This document shows positions 1-13,623 of a stretch of DNA of 64,000 nucleotides, one piece after another. Under the pieces are notes generated by a model. It was given only the letters and a program-made list of their open reading frames with translations. It ran no database searches and was not told the origin of the DNA. The DNA comes from Chiua virens. Taxonomy: Eukaryota; Basidiomycota; Agaricomycetes; Boletales; Boletaceae. The stretch covers positions 2,170,001 through 2,234,000 of the forward strand of contig JAHNUO010000006.1 in assembly GCA_019787685.1 (NCBI GenBank), written 5' to 3'. The position numbers and the translations under genes are program-made. The stretch's first letter is position 1; the number at the start of each line of letters is the position of its first letter.

Positions 1-3000
1 CTTATGATGGTCGGCCCCTCCGGCACTGGAAAAACAAATGCATGGCAAGTTCTCCTTGCGGCGTTGGAGAGGCTGGATGGCACCGAAGGTGTTGCGTATG
101 TCATCGATCCCAAAGCAATCCACAAGGACGCGCTCTACGGCACGCTCGATCCAACCACGCGCGAATGGAATGATGGATTGTTCACGCATATCTTGCGCAA
201 GATTGTGGATGACGTGCGCGGCGAGAGCTCCAAGAGACACTGGATTATATTTGATGGTGACGTAGATCCGGAGTGGGTTGAGAACTTGAACAGGTGGGTT
301 CATTACTGAATGATGGAGTGGTTTGCTTATCATTTTCCAGTGTTCTTGATGACAACAAGCTACTTACGCTCCCTAACGGCGAACGTCTGAACCTGCCTCC
401 CAATGTCCGGATCATGTTCGAGGTCGAGCACTTGCGCTATGCGACTCTTGCTACCGTTAGTCGCTGTGGCATGATTTGGTTCAGCGAGGATGTCATTGAA
501 CCTTCCATGGTTTATCGCCACTACCTGAACACACTCTCATCAGTACCCTTGGATGCGGACGATGAGGACGCGATTGATATACCAGGACGCCGTGCTGACA
601 TCCTCGGCACTGAAACATCGGGTTCTACTCACCTTGCCACTCAAGTCCAGATTGCCGATATACTTGAGCGCTACTTCGCAGATGGAGAACTCGTCAGCTC
701 TGCTCTCGAATTCGCAGACTCCATCGATCACATCATGGATTTCACCACTACTCGCGCCCTTCATACGCTCTTCTCATTGCTCAACAAGATTGCACGTAAC
801 ATCATCGAGTACAACATCCAACACTCGGATTTCCCTCTCCCACCTGAGAAGGTCGAACAATATGTCACCAAACGCTTACTTGTCAGTATTATCTGGGCAT
901 TTTCTGGTGACGCCAAACTGGATTTACGTGCGGAGATGGGCGAATTCTTACGCAAACAAACTGCCATCGACCTACCGCCAATGACTGCTGAAGCATCTCT
1001 CATTGACTTTGATGTACAAATTGCTACTGGAGATTGGATCGCTTGGCAGTCTAAAGTTCCCTCGATCGAAATCGATGCGCACTCGGTTACTGCGGCGGAC
1101 GTCGTCGTTCCGACCATGGATACCGTTCGCCACGAAGAGGTCCTCTACTCCTGGCTCTCCGAAGCACAAGCCTCTCATGTTGTGTGGACCTCCGGGTTCA
1201 GGGAAGACCATGACGCTCTTCAGCGCGCTTCGCAAGCTACCGGACATGGAGGTGGTCGGCCTCAACTTTTCTAGTGCTACCACCCCAGAGCTCATTCTGA
1301 AGACGTTTGAGCAATACTGCGAATACAGAAAGACACCTAACGGCGTCATCCTTGCGCCAGCTCAGATCGGTCGCTGGTTGGTTGTCTTTTGTGATGAGAT
1401 CAATCTGCCCGCCCAAGACAAGTATGGTACCCAGCGAGTTATCTCGTTCTTGCGTCAATTGGTCGAATCTGGTGGATATTGGCGCGCCAGCGACATGTCA
1501 TGGGTCAAGCTCGAACGCATCCAGTTTGTTGGTGCATGTAACCCGCCTACCGATCCCGGTCGTGTTCCCCTCAGTCACCGTTTCCTCCGACATGCTCCGC
1601 TTATCATGGTCGACTACCCAGGAGAGGTCTCGCTCAAGCAAATTTATGGTACATATAATCGTGCCCTTCTCAAGGTCATCCCAACGCTACGCGCATACGC
1701 CGAGCCTCTCACAGATGCAATGGTTTCCTTTTACCTCGCTTCGCAGAAACGATTCACCTCCGATATCCAGGCTCACTACGTCTACAGTCCTCGTGAACTT
1801 ACCAGATGGGTACGAGGTATCTATGAAGCCATTCGTCCCCTCGAGATCCTATCTGTAGAGGGCTTGGTGCGCGTCTGGGCTCACGAGGCAGTTACGTCTC
1901 TTCCAAGATCGTCTTGTCACGGAGGAAGAAAAACACTGGACTGACGAACACATTGACCTTGCTGCCATAGAACATTTCCCGACAATTAATCGCGATGAAG
2001 CATTGAGCCGACCCATTCTCTTCTCCAATTGGACCTCGAAGGACTACATTCCCGTGGACAGAGAAGTTCTCCGGGAATACACCAAGGCTCGTCTGCGCGT
2101 GTTCTATGAGGAAGAGCTGGACGTGCCTCTTGTTCTTTTCAACTGACGTGCTCGATCATGTCCTCAGGATCGATCGCTGTGTTCCGCCAAGTTCAGGGTC
2201 ACCTCTTGTTGATTGGTGTTAGCGGCAGTGGGAAGGCAAGCAAGATTCTCAGTGTTTGTACTACAAGGCTGACCATACTTTTAGACGACATTGTCTCGTT
2301 TCGTTGCTTGGTTGAATGGCCTAAGTATCTTCCAGATCAAGGTTTCCAACAAGTATACTGGCGAAGATTTCGACGATGACCTTCGTACCGTACTGCGACG
2401 TGCTGGATGCAAAGGCGAAAAGATCTGCTTCATCATGGATGAATCCAACGTGCTTGACTCGGGTTTCCTGGAGCGCATGAATACACTTCTCGCCAATGCA
2501 GAAGTACCCGGTCTCTTCGAGGGCGACGAGCATGCTGCTTTGATGACAGCTTGTAAGGAAGGTTCACAGAGGGACGGACTCATGCTCGACTCGCACGAGG
2601 AATTATATCGGTGGTTCACTCAGCAAGTCGCCAAGAATCTCCATGTCGTCTTCACCATGAACCCGCCAGAGAATGGTCTCGCATCCCGCGCTGCTACGTC
2701 ACCTGCCTTGTTCAATCGGTGTGTCCTTGACTGGTTCGGTGACTGGTCAGACCAAGCGTTCTACCAAGTTGGCATGGAGTTTACTCATACGTTGGACTTG
2801 GACCTGGCCTCCTACTCCTCGCCTGTGAACTTCCCTATTGCCTACCGCGAGCTTTCCATGCCACCTATTCATCGCACCGCTATCGTGAATGCCCTCGTCT
2901 ATGTCCATATGTCAATGCACCAGATCAACCAGCGTATCAGTCGCCGCCAAGGTCGTTATAATTATGTCACTCCCCGGCACTACCTCGATTTGTATGTCTT

Positions 3001-6000
3001 TTTACTCTATCCAGATGAACGATTGGCCTGACTTACGTTGTTTAGTATCAATCACTACGTCAGGCTCTACAATGAGAAACGTGACGAGCTTGAGGAACAA
3101 CAACGCCACCTCCACGTTGGTCTCGACAAACTCAAGGACACGGTGACGCAGGTCGAGGAGCTTCGGAAGAGCCTGGCCACGAAGCGCTCGCAACTTGAAG
3201 CCAAGGACTGCTGAAGCTAACGAGAAGTTGAGACGCATGGTAACGGACCAGCAGGAGGCTGAACAAAAGAAGGCGGCATCTATCGAGATTCAGGCTGCTT
3301 TGGTGGAGCAAGGACAAGAACATCGCACAACGACGTGCTGTCGTCATGGCCGATCTCGCCGACGCAGAACCTGCCGTGTTGGACGCGCAAGCAGCCGTCA
3401 GCAATATCAAGCGGCAACACCTTGCAAGAGGTCAGGACTATGGCCAATCCTCCAGAGGCCGTCAAACTTGCAATGGAATCTGTCTGCACGATCCTCGGTC
3501 ATAAGATCGACAGCTGGCGCACGGTTCAGGGTATCATTCGTCGGGACGACTTCATCCAGAGGATCGTCAATTTCGACACCAACAACCAGATGACGAAACC
3601 TCTACGCGAGCTCATGAAGAAGGACTTCTTGAGCCGGACCTTCGTTCAACTTCGAGACCGTTCAACGTGCTAGCAAAGCCTGTGGTCCTCTTGTGAAGTG
3701 GGTGCTCGCGCAGGTTCGCTTCTCGGAAATTCTTGACAAGGTGGAGCCACTGCGAAACGAGGTACAATCGCTTGAAACGCAAGCGGAGATGACCAAGAAA
3801 CAAGCTGCTCAAATCATCACCATCGTCGCGGAATTGGAAGCGAAAATCGTCAAGTACAAGGAAGAATACGCGCTTCTCATCTCGGAAACGCAGGCAATCA
3901 AATCAGAGATGGAACGAGTACAGAGCAAGGTTGATCGTAGCATGAATCTCCTTGAAAGCTTGTCCTCGGAGAAGGGACGATGGGAGTCCGGAAGTCGTAC
4001 CTTTGATGCGGAAATGAGCACCATCGTTGGCGATGTGTTGCTTTCTGCAGCGTTCCTTGCATACGGTGGCTTCTTTGACCAGCATTACCGAGAGGTGATG
4101 TGGCAAGATTGGTCAAACCATCTTCTTGAAGCCAACGTCAAGTTCAAACCGGAACTCTCATTGACGGAATATCTCTCGACCGCGGATGATCGCTTGAGTT
4201 GGCAATCCAAATCGCTTCCAGCTGACAATTTGACGACCGAGAATGCCATCATGCTTAAACGATTCAACCGCTACCCGTTGATCATCGATCCCACTGGTCA
4301 GGCGACGACCTTCTTGCTCAACGAATACAAGGAACGCAAGATCACAGTCACGAGTTTCCTTGACGAAGCATTCCTCAAAGTCTTGGAGAGTGCACTGCGA
4401 TTCGGGAATCCCATTCTCATCCAAGATGTCGAGCATCTGGATCCTATCCTGAATGCTGTCTTGAACAAGGAGATTCGCAGAACAGGTGGCCGTGTCCTCA
4501 TTCGCATCGGTAACCAAGACATCGACTTTTCGCCTGCGTTCACGATGTTCCTCTCGACTCGTGACCCATCGGTCGAGTTCTCTCCCGACATCTGCAGCAG
4601 AGTCACGTTCGTCAACTTTACAATGACACGCAGCAGTCTTCAAAGTCAATCCTTGGATCAAGTGCTCAAGGTGGAACGGCCTGATACGGAACGTAAGAGA
4701 ACGGATCTCATGAAAGCCCAAGGCGAATTCCGTCTTCGTCTCCGTACGCTGGAAAAGTTGCTCCTGCAAGCTCTGAACGAGTCGACTGGAAACATTCTGG
4801 ACGACGACAAAGTTATAAGCACCTTAGAAACGTTGAAACGAGAAGCTGCAGAGATCACACGCAAGGTCGAGGAGACGGATATCGTCATGAAGGAAGTCGA
4901 GCAAGTGACTGCTGAATACCTGCCATTGGCACAGGCCTGCAGTTCCGTGTTCTTCATTCTCGAGCAGCTCAACCTCGCCAATCACTTTTATCAATTCTCC
5001 CTCCGATTCTTCCTCGACATATTCGATTACGTCCTGCATCACAACCCCAACTTGAAGAACGTCACCGACTACAACAGACGGCGCGAGATTTTGCTGAGCG
5101 ACCTCTTCCTGATTGTGTACAAACGAACCTCGAGGGCATTGCTTCACCGCGATCATGTCATGCTTGCTGTACTTTTGGCTCAAGTGAAGCTGCGATGCGT
5201 TGAGGATATTGCCGATGAGCTTGAGTTCTTGCTCGAAAGCGGCCAGGGAATCGTCGGAAAGCCAAACTCCTCTTCAGCCGAGCATCATGTCCCGTCCGTA
5301 CTCTCTCCAGACCAGATGATGCACCTCGAGGATTACGCGAAACAAAGTCTCTTCAAGCCTGTCCTTAACAGCATCCTCGAACGATCGGAAGACTGGGTTA
5401 CTTTCTTACAGTCGTCAAGTCCGGAAATGATCGTTCCTTCACCATGGGAGCCGAGCACGCGTATGTTTCCCAATTTCCAAGCATTCTCGTGTTCTGACGT
5501 GTAAGCAGCTGCTGTGGAGGCACTTCGTTCCATGCTTGTTGTCAAGTGCTTGCGACCTGATCGTCTCTTGCAATCCACCGCGTTGTTCGTTCGCACCGTC
5601 TTTCAGAATGAGTTGTCTTCTGAACTCGACCTTGGTGTTATGGTTGCAAACGAGGTCCCGGCTAAAACACCACTTGCCCTGGTATCCGTGACCGGCTATG
5701 ATGCTAGCTACCGCGTTGAACACCTCATACAAACCGTTGGAGCGCGATCATCCTCAGTTGCTATGGGCTCTCAGGAGGGCTTTACTCTTGCAGATCAAGC
5801 CATCGCCGCGGCATCAAGACAAGGGACGTGGGTCCTCCTCAAGAACGTTCATTTGGCCCCTTCATGGCTAGGACAGCTAGAGAAGAAATTACAAACTCTC
5901 AATCCTCACCGCAACTTCGTCTTTTCCTGACCATGGAAGCCAACCCATCCATTCCTGTCAATATTCTTCGACAATCTCGCATCATCATGAACGAGCCTCC

Positions 6001-7669
6001 ACCAGGAGTGAAGGCTAACTTGCTTGATTCTCTGGGATCCATCTCCCCTCAACGCCTTGCTCAAGGGCCTGCGGAGAAGGTCCGACTGTATTTCCTCCTT
6101 GCATGGTTCCATGCAGTTGTACAAGAACGCTTACGATACGTTCCACTGGGATGGAGCAAAACTTACGACTTTAACGACTCGGATATGGCCTCTGCCTTTG
6201 GCACCATTGACACATGGCTCAACGCCGTTGCCAAAGGGAGGGCTAATATTGACCCTGCCACGATTCCATGGGATGCGCTTCGGACGCTCATCAAACAATC
6301 AGTGTATGGTGGGCGTGTCGACAGCGACTTTGATCAACGCATTCTCGATGCCTTTGTCGATAAACTCTTTACCCCGGCAGCTTACAACGTGGATTTCAAC
6401 CTGGTGCCGAGTATCAATAGTAGTCAGGTCCTTGAAGCGCCTGATGGCACCAAACTTGAACACTTCCTCGCGTGGGTGCAAGGCTTACCGGACCGCGAGC
6501 CACCATCATGGTTGACTCTGCCGCCAACCGCTGAGAGAGTGATCGCTGTCGCACAAGGTGCGTCAACTTTAGCTGAGCTCGGAACGCACATAAGCTGACT
6601 TGGTCGTAGGAAACGAGCTGCTCAGCAAGCTACGGAAGATGCGAACCCTGGCTGATGATGAGGAAGACGTCGCAAGTTCCGGTAGTCCCTCCAAGAGTCA
6701 GTCATCACAGCAGCCTGCATGGATGCGTAATCTACACGAGCGCTGTCGCGAATGGTTGGCCCAGCTTCCATCGGTGAGCCCATTGCCCGGAATGAATGGT
6801 CATTGCTGACCCTTTGGTGTAGTCACTGAATACGTTGCCCAAACAATCTGGCGACAATCAGGATCCACTTTATCGCTTATTCTTCCGGGAGGGTTTCATC
6901 GGACGTAAGTTACTTGATCAGGTTCGCAAGGACCTCATAGATGTCGTCAAAGTCTGCGAGGGTGAACTGAAACAAACCAATCACCTCCGGGCTTTGATGA
7001 GCTCTCTTACCAAAGGTGAACCTACCGCTGTCTACTTATTGTCTTACTCTGGACTGAACCTACAACCAAGGCACGATTCCGACGCACTGGAGACGATACA
7101 AGGTTCCTAAGGCCATGTCGGTGTCGGAGTGGATTCCGGACCTTGCTCGTCGCCTGGCTCAATTGGACGGGATCACATCGATGCAACAATCCTTGTCTAA
7201 CGTCGAAGTTTGGCTTGGGGGACTGTTCTTCCCAGAAGCATATGTTACCGCGACGCGTCAGGCTGTGGCCCATCGCAAGCGCTGGAGTTTGGAAACATTG
7301 AGCCTACGTTTAGACATTGGCCAAATGAGCAATCCAGGCGCCTTCATCGTCGATGGTGAGTCCTTGAAGTAGTTGCCTTGCGTTGGTTGTCTAATGATCG
7401 TGGTCTCAGGCCTGACATTGGAAGGCGCTGCATGGGATGCAGAAGTCGGGAAGCTCGTGCTCAACGACGGCGAGGCCGTTCATCTGAATGCATCCCAGAT
7501 TCGTTGGGTGCAAGAAGAGGATGCTGTTGACCAGAGTAATCTGGTGACGCTGCCGGTCTACTTGAATAGTGATCGCAGCGATGTCATGTTCACGGTCGAC
7601 TTGCCTTTCGATGGAAGCTCAGCATCACTGGTCGCCATGAGGGCCGTCTGTCTGAATGCTAGAGGCTAG
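1..7669 (+). CDS. dyn1: Cytoplasmic dynein heavy chain, C-terminal two thirds (5' partial, multiple frame breaks)
   Basis: Motor subunit of cytoplasmic dynein, which moves cargo to microtubule minus ends. The window opens in AAA2 (P-loop GPSGTGKT, nt 16-39) and continues through AAA3 (GPPGSGKT near 1185), AAA4 (GVSGSGKT, interrupted by an intron), the coiled-coil stalk with a microtubule-binding segment ([14 protein letters not shown] near 3450), AAA5, AAA6 and the C-terminal domain; tail and AAA1 lie outside. Introns: 294-340, 2236-2284 (GC-AG), 2992-3045, 5461-5505, 6558-6609, 6774-6822, 7016-7070, 7356-7409. Single extra bases break the frame near 1164, 1891, 2144, 2178, 3209, 3312, 3424 and 3644, and one base is missing near 5921. 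With these nine corrections the visible part closes in frame as about 2,418 codons. Conserved sequence flanks every break, so either an indel-rich assembly or a very recent pseudogene. Confidence 0.93.
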
Positions 7670-7923
7670 ATGTGATGAGATATAACGGAGTTTAGGATAC
7701 CCGGAGGCATAATACCTTGGATCCATGTATGTCAGTATAGTGTTCAATAATTACCCTAGCCTATCGCAGCAATGTCATTCTTTATCGATATGCCTTCGCT
7801 AGGATCCCCCTCCTTAGTGTGACTTGTGTGGTTTCTTAGATATTCGAAATGATGCATCCTGACGGATATTTTTGACGGGAATGGGCAGCGGCCACAACAA
7901 ATCGGGGTTTCATCTAGTCCTCT

Positions 7924-9092
7924 CTAGTTTGCCTCTACTGAAAAACTCTCGCTTCCACCAACAACTTCAAGTAACTTCCAGTCGACTTCTATGTTTCGTG
8001 TCGCAAATATCGCGCGAGCCCCTTCTGCGATGGCCTCGTAGTTGTGGGTTGCCAGCGCCAAGATTGTCGGTCCTGCTCCTGAGAGACAGATGCCGAGCAG
8101 ACCAGGATGTGTTTGTGGGGTAAGTGAAGACGTTACTTCTGGCAAGCCCGGAATCTAGGAAACATTTAATAAATTAGGTGCTTGCGAACTATATTACGCA
8201 CTAGCATTTTTCGATACGGTTGATGGACGCGGTCCTTCATCGCCTCATAAATAAGCTCAGGGTCCGGAGGTGACTGTCCGAGTGCGGTGGTCAACACAGC
8301 GAGGCGTTGCATATTGAAAACCTAATTCTCCTATCAACCAATTTGGACGGTTGTTATATCTTCATTCTGGATACGCACGAGATCTTTTCTAGAGTATTCT
8401 GTGGGCAATACCTCTCTCGCCTTTGCAGTACTCAGCTCAAATCGAGGTATGATTGACACGGCTTTGATAGCAGGATTCCAACCGAAGCGAACAAAATGTC
8501 CGATGCCGAATGGAGGGACAGGTGGAGACAACCCCCACTCTTCCCCCGCATCGGGAGGGTATTCGGGCAACACTTCGGATAGCGGCACTTGGGCGGCCTC
8601 GCTAGCGACAGGATCGAGCTCTCGAAGGTACGATCCGACAAAACCACCCACGAGCGCGGCTGTCACATTGTCCGGATGCCTCTCGACCATGAGCGCATAG
8701 TCAAGCATCCGCTCGCGCGACAAATCGAGTTGTCCGAGGGTGTTACCAAGGAGAACGCCCGCGATGACGGCTGCGCCCGAGGAGCCCAGTCCGCGACCAA
8801 AGGGTATTTGATTGTCGGCATGGATGCTGACGAGCTCTGGAGGGAACGAGCGATGGTTGTTGCAACGCAGGACGTAGAGTGCGACACGTGTCGTTAGGTT
8901 TCGGTAGGGATCGAGGGGAACTTCGTCGGCACCTTCTCCGGAGTAAGTGATTTCCACAAGGTCACTCGAGGGAGACCCGAATTTGACGGTGAGAGTCAAA
9001 TATAGTGAGAGCGAGAGCCCTACCACGTCAAAGCCTGGTCCGATGTTGGCAGAGGTCGCGGGGACTTTGATGATGACGGTGTTCCTCGACAT
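7924..9092 (-). CDS. thr1: Homoserine kinase
   Basis: Phosphorylates homoserine to O-phosphohomoserine on the way to threonine; cytosolic GHMP-family kinase. Three exons: 9092-8379, 8321-8202, 8154-7924, giving 354 aa, the usual fungal length. The start is placed at MSRNTVIIKVPATSANIGPG because the GHMP N-terminal motif (PATSANIGPGFD) follows directly; an in-frame ATG 23 codons upstream is possible. The ATP-binding motif PFGRGLGSSGAA and the C-terminal block KTHPGLLGICLSGAGPT-like (here QTHPGLLGICLSGAGPT) are intact. Both introns have GTGCGT donors. No frame breaks, unlike its neighbour dynein, whose stop lies about 250 bp away in convergent orientation. Confidence 0.95.
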
Positions 9093-9833
9093 GGTCTTAA
9101 AAAACTGCACTTCGTTACCATTCATCACTACCATGAGTAAGACCGATGGAGATAAAGACACACAAAAAGCAAGGTGGTGCGCGAGAGCTCGCAGGAAACC
9201 CAGAAATTGACTACAGCTTGCAGCAGAGGAAGCTAGCGGAAAGTAGGAAGTGATTCAAATTATATAAAGTGGCGGGAATAGGCCCGTCGCCACCGCGGGG
9301 CCGATCCTTATCCATATCAGGATAATCTTGTCGTTGAACGTCGGTTCGCTGGCAGGTTTGAATGTTCACCAATGCACACCTCGATCAGACCACACTGTCA
9401 GGGAAATGAGAAAGAATCACTCCTTCAATCTACCAAACGATAAACAGATCAGGAAAGACATGCAATCACGGTATGAGATCTACCAAACAAGGCTGTCGAG
9501 AAAGGCCGCGGCATTATCATGACGGCGGCTCGTGGGTCCTAGTAGCGTTCCGTGTATATAAAGTGGAACGACATAATGGATACCGAGAGAAGCGACGGTG
9601 GACACAGTAGAAGATTGAAAAAGCCCAATCGTCATGTATGGGATATGATTTTAATTTCTAATCTACCAAAAAAACGTCAAAAGTTGGTGTTGTGTTGGCA
9701 GGTACGCCTAACGGCACAGCCCTGTTGTCCTTCTTATGCTAGTGGTCTCTGAGAAACCAAAGACGGCAGGCGTGATAGCAGGGAGGACAAATTGAAAAGC
9801 GTGGGTGGGGTCTGTGGCCGTCGTGGTGGTACA
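9093..9833. other. Intergenic region upstream of homoserine kinase
   Basis: About 740 bp between the homoserine kinase start and the end of the first secreted-protein gene, both on the minus strand. It should hold the homoserine kinase promoter and the 3' region of the other gene. AT-rich TATAAA-like strings occur near 9260 and 9556 on the plus strand, but no plus-strand gene follows them. Open frames here are short and show no family resemblance. Confidence 0.5.
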
Positions 9834-10800
9834 TTAGCCTGCCACAGTGGCGGAGACAGTCAACTAAAAATGCGATGTGTCAGATCATCTTTTCCTGGCG
9901 AGTGCCCCGAGCCATTACACTCACGTAGATTGCATCATCTGAAGAACCACGAACAGCGACGGGTAACATCAAAGCTTGGTGATTGCTCGAAGCCATGATG
10001 GTAGACATTTTGTATATACCCTTGGGAAGGCCGGTCACATTGGCACGAAGATAGCCATCGGCATCAGCCGGCTCGTTGAATGGCACAAAGGCTGTATACT
10101 TGGTTGGATCCGTGGGCGTGGTCTGGGCGAGCGACACTAGGGCCTCAACAACGACGTGCACATGTCCTTGGATCAAGCCAGTGGTTGGATCGAGTTGCTG
10201 AGGTGCTGCATAATAGTTCGTATTTGGATTGACGAACCAGCCGGTCGCAAAGTTCTTGACTGCCAATTTGATTTCAAAGGTAGTGTTTGGTAGGATAGTA
10301 GCAAGGTTGTGTGGCGTGACAAATTTGACGCTTGGGATCTTTGTGACAGCAGGTATGGCCCCCATCGGAGCAGGATTGCAAGAACCATTATGGATCTGCT
10401 GGCCATTGGTGATAGGAAGGTCAACCGTAGCACACCAGTTGATGAAGTTGTTCGTGGAAATGCGTGAAGCAGTTGTGCCGCCGCTCGAACCGTTATGCGC
10501 GAAGTTCGAAGCGATCAGAGAAGACAGGAGAGTCAGGGAAGTCTGAGGATCAGTTGAGGTGCTCGAGCTGGGATCACAGGAAGATGTCGGGGTTGCGGCG
10601 TGCTTCGTCGTTGTAGTAGTAACGTGTGAATAAGCACTGGCGAAAATGGTGAAATCGCATTAGATGTAATTGTAGCTGAGATTTCGAGATCGCACTTACT
10701 CTGTGGCTCGTCGTCCAACTTGAAGGCTTGGACCTTGACGTGCAAAAACCAAAGATGAGAAGATCAGTGTACAGAATGCCAGTGTGGTAAATTTCATCAT
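9834..10800 (-). CDS. Secreted protein A of a three-gene tandem family (single C-terminal domain)
   Basis: Function unknown; the family is common in basidiomycete secretomes. Exons 10800-10700, 10636-9925 and 9863-9834 give 280 aa. A signal peptide (MMKFTTLAFCTLIFSSLVFA) is followed by a Thr/Ser-rich linker and a domain of about 200 aa with NNFINWCAT, GSCNPAPMGAIP, LIQGHVHVVVEAL and DDAIY blocks. The last intron falls after the IY pair, exactly as in the two neighbouring paralogues. Compared with protein B it lacks the N-terminal cysteine module. The repeated GHxHV block and paired Cys suggest an extracellular beta-rich domain, but that is inference. No frame break. Confidence 0.85.
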
Positions 10801-11630
10801 ATTGGGCGACGAATGCCAGTGAATGTGAGCAATGAAGAAGGACAGAACGCACGAGTAAAGGCAACGAGGAGTCATAATGGCGTTCATGCCCTATTCTTAT
10901 ACTTGACGGACGTGTTTCGGAGGCCAAACATCGGTAACGAATGTCAGTCATGGGGTTCATGGAGCACAAGTGCCAGCGAAGCGCCACGTCCGTGAAACGC
11001 ACCTTTGATATGACTGCCAACACGGTCGTGTCCGAGGCACTAACACAATCCGTACGTTTGAAGGACGAAGAATAAAACTGACACGTCAAACCAAGTATCA
11101 AATCTCAAGTACATATGATACTTATCCGCGGCATAGTAATTGCCTCAGTAACTCACTAATTGCTGTCACTGACTGACGTGCCAATGCGGACACTAAAGAT
11201 ACGGCGTCTGACGCGTGACCGTCGCCGCATGGCTCGGAGGTCAGACTCTCTGGTCACGGTCGTGTTTCTTGAATCTCAAGAGTTGTCCTATCAACAAAAG
11301 ATGTCGGTAAACATTGTTTCAGAGTAAATTCGAGGATGAGATGGGCTATTGAGTTCGTCACGCCGATAGTTTTTGATTCAGAACTTGGATTCAATGATTG
11401 GAGCGGCTGAAGCGGAGTTATTTGCAAAGTGCTTGTTTATTTAGTATAATACAGTAATCCCTTGTTGCCTTTTCAAAACTGTTACATGTAATTGACTGCT
11501 ACAACTTTTCAATGATTGAGATAACGATACAAATGTGTGTTTGCAAAAATGATGCCAAGATAGGTAGATAGTTGGTACAGTCGTTCAACCACTTCTCAAC
11601 TCACAACTGAAGAGGACAGCGTTGCGCCGG
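10801..11630. other. Intergenic region between secreted proteins A and B
   Basis: About 830 bp; promoter side of gene A and 3' side of gene B, both on the minus strand. AT-rich around 11400-11560. I see no coding exon, RNA gene or repeat in it. Confidence 0.5.
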
Positions 11631-13056
11631 CTAGTCCAGCTCATCGCACGGGTCATCTGTATTTCCTGGACTAGCGGTCTGTGTGGGAGTCGCAGCGGTA
11701 GATGAGGCGACGGGAGAAGTGCTAGCAGGTTGAGTGGGTTGAGGCGTCTGAACAGGAGGCGTGGTTGTGGTGCTATTATTCTGACTTTCGTCGGCAACAG
11801 TAAACTAGAATGTGACACGTCAAATTGCGTTTCACAATGGATGCTCGAAACCCCAAACTCACGTAGATCATATCATCTGAAACGCCACGCTTGGCAACAG
11901 GCAGCGCTAGAGGTTGGTGATTCGCGGCCGCCACGATGGTCGACATCCTGTAAGTGCCATCCGGAAGACCACCAGTAACGTTGGCATACAAATAACCGTT
12001 AGGGTCAGCCTTGCTGTTCAATGCTACAAAGAATGCGAATTGAGTTGGGTCTGTAGGTGTGGCTTGGTTGAGTGATTCGAGGGCCTCGACGACGACATGC
12101 GCATGCCCCTGAATAAGACCAGTGGTTGAGTCGAGTTGCTGCGGTGCCGAGTAGTAATTTGTGTCCGGATTGACAAAAAAGCCCGTCTCAAAGTTCTTGA
12201 CGGCCAATGTGATTTGGAAGGTAGTGTTCGACGAGAGGATAGCGAAGTTGGTAGGCGTGACAAACTTGGCACTTGGCATGTTAGAGGTGGAAGGAATCGC
12301 GCCCATCGGAGCAGGATTGCAAGAACCACTTTGAAGTTGTTGTCCATTGGTGACGGGAAAGTTGACGGTAGCACACCAATTGATGAAGTTGTTGGTAGAA
12401 GTAAGCGATGCCACTTCGCTAGCCTCTGAAGTGCTTGTGTTCAAACCGTTTTGCGAGAAGTTTGAGGCGATCACAGAAGATACAAGCGTGCAAAGAAGTT
12501 TGAGAAATGCTTGAGTTGGATGAGCCGGAAGCAGACGAGGTCGGAACTGCGGCATTTGACGTCGTTGTAGGAGATGGCGTAGCAGTTGTATTAGCTGGAG
12601 TGGCACCATTGGTCGCTCCAGTGGCGGCAATGCACGCACTTAGATCGGTCTGCGTCGTGCAGGTGACGTTCGTTCCAGGCGAGTTTACTAATGGCAATGC
12701 TGCGCAACTTAAGATTGATGGGTTATTTCCCTGTTCCGAGAGATAACAATGAAACTCACATCAAACCAGGACCACAGGGCGATAGGACGTATTGTCCGTT
12801 GACGCATTGGGCAAATTGTTCATCGACACAAGCGTTGCCAGACGAACAGGAAGAATTGGTGGTTAGCGACGCAAACTGATTGCTATAACAACAGATCAGA
12901 CAAGCAGGTGTAATCGTGGATGAACTGGGCATACTTTAGGTTGATAGCGTCTAAACCATTCTGTAACTGGAAACCACTTGACTGACGTTGCCTAAGGCTT
13001 GGACGTGCCAAAACAAGAGAAGAGAGAATGAGCGTGGAGAACGTGACGAATCTCAT
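11631..13056 (-). CDS. Secreted protein B: cysteine module plus family domain plus Pro/Thr-rich tail
   Basis: Longest of the three paralogues, about 420 aa. Exons 13056-12935, 12882-12760, 12707-11863 and 11804-11631. Order: signal peptide (MRFVTFSTLILSSLVLA), a cysteine module (SSCSSGNACVDEQFAQCVNG, then ALPLVNSPGTNVTCTT), a Thr/Ser-rich linker, the NNFINWCAT/GSCNPAPMGAIP/LIQGHAHVVVEAL domain, and a tail rich in Thr, Pro and Ser that ends DDPCDELD. The cysteine module plus this domain is a recurrent basidiomycete secretome architecture; function unknown. A single extra base at 12490 (between TTG and ACG codons) shifts the frame; proteins A and C show what the unbroken sequence should be. Confidence 0.82.
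12490..12490 (-). other. One-base insertion breaking the frame of secreted protein B
   Basis: Reading with this base removed continues QTSL into TLVSSVIASNF, matching QTSLTLLSSLIASNF in paralogue A. Without the correction the frame ends soon afterwards. Confidence 0.75.
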
Positions 13057-13623
13057 GACTGCGTGTGATGCGTCGGTGAGCAGCCGCAATGTGAAGGACA
13101 GTGGAATGGCAGTCAATGCCTCAGGAACTTAAGGAAAGTGAGCAGTAAAAGTGAAACGAATAAAGAAAGTAAAGCGATGAAGGTGATAAGGACTCGATCT
13201 AGAGCTTGCAAGCCCTTCTCTTATATGAGGACGACCAAGTTCATTGAGCTGCTGAATATAGCACAACAATAAGCGTCATTGCTGCAGCACAACACCGTAG
13301 CTGTAAGATGCATGCTCGCCAAAAATATGTTTCTCACCTTCACAAGACTCTCTTATTAGCAGCTGATTCAGCATGAAATGAGAATGGCCATGGACACGGA
13401 CATGTCAGGACAATAGAATCCATGTAGTTGTCTGGTATTTCCCAGCTCTTTGCTTCCCAAATATGGAACAAGAGCAGACAATAATTAGGTCTATCTTAAT
13501 AAGGGATCACAATACAAGGCACAGAATTCCCGATCCTATCACAAGTAATGGTGCATTCAACGAGCGCTCGCCCATAAATATGTACTACCCGGTCAGCTTT
13601 AGTTCTCACTAAGATCGAGGGGT
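13057..13623. other. Intergenic region between secreted proteins B and C
   Basis: About 570 bp upstream of gene B and downstream of gene C. No exon or repeat recognised; presumably the gene B promoter. Confidence 0.5.
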
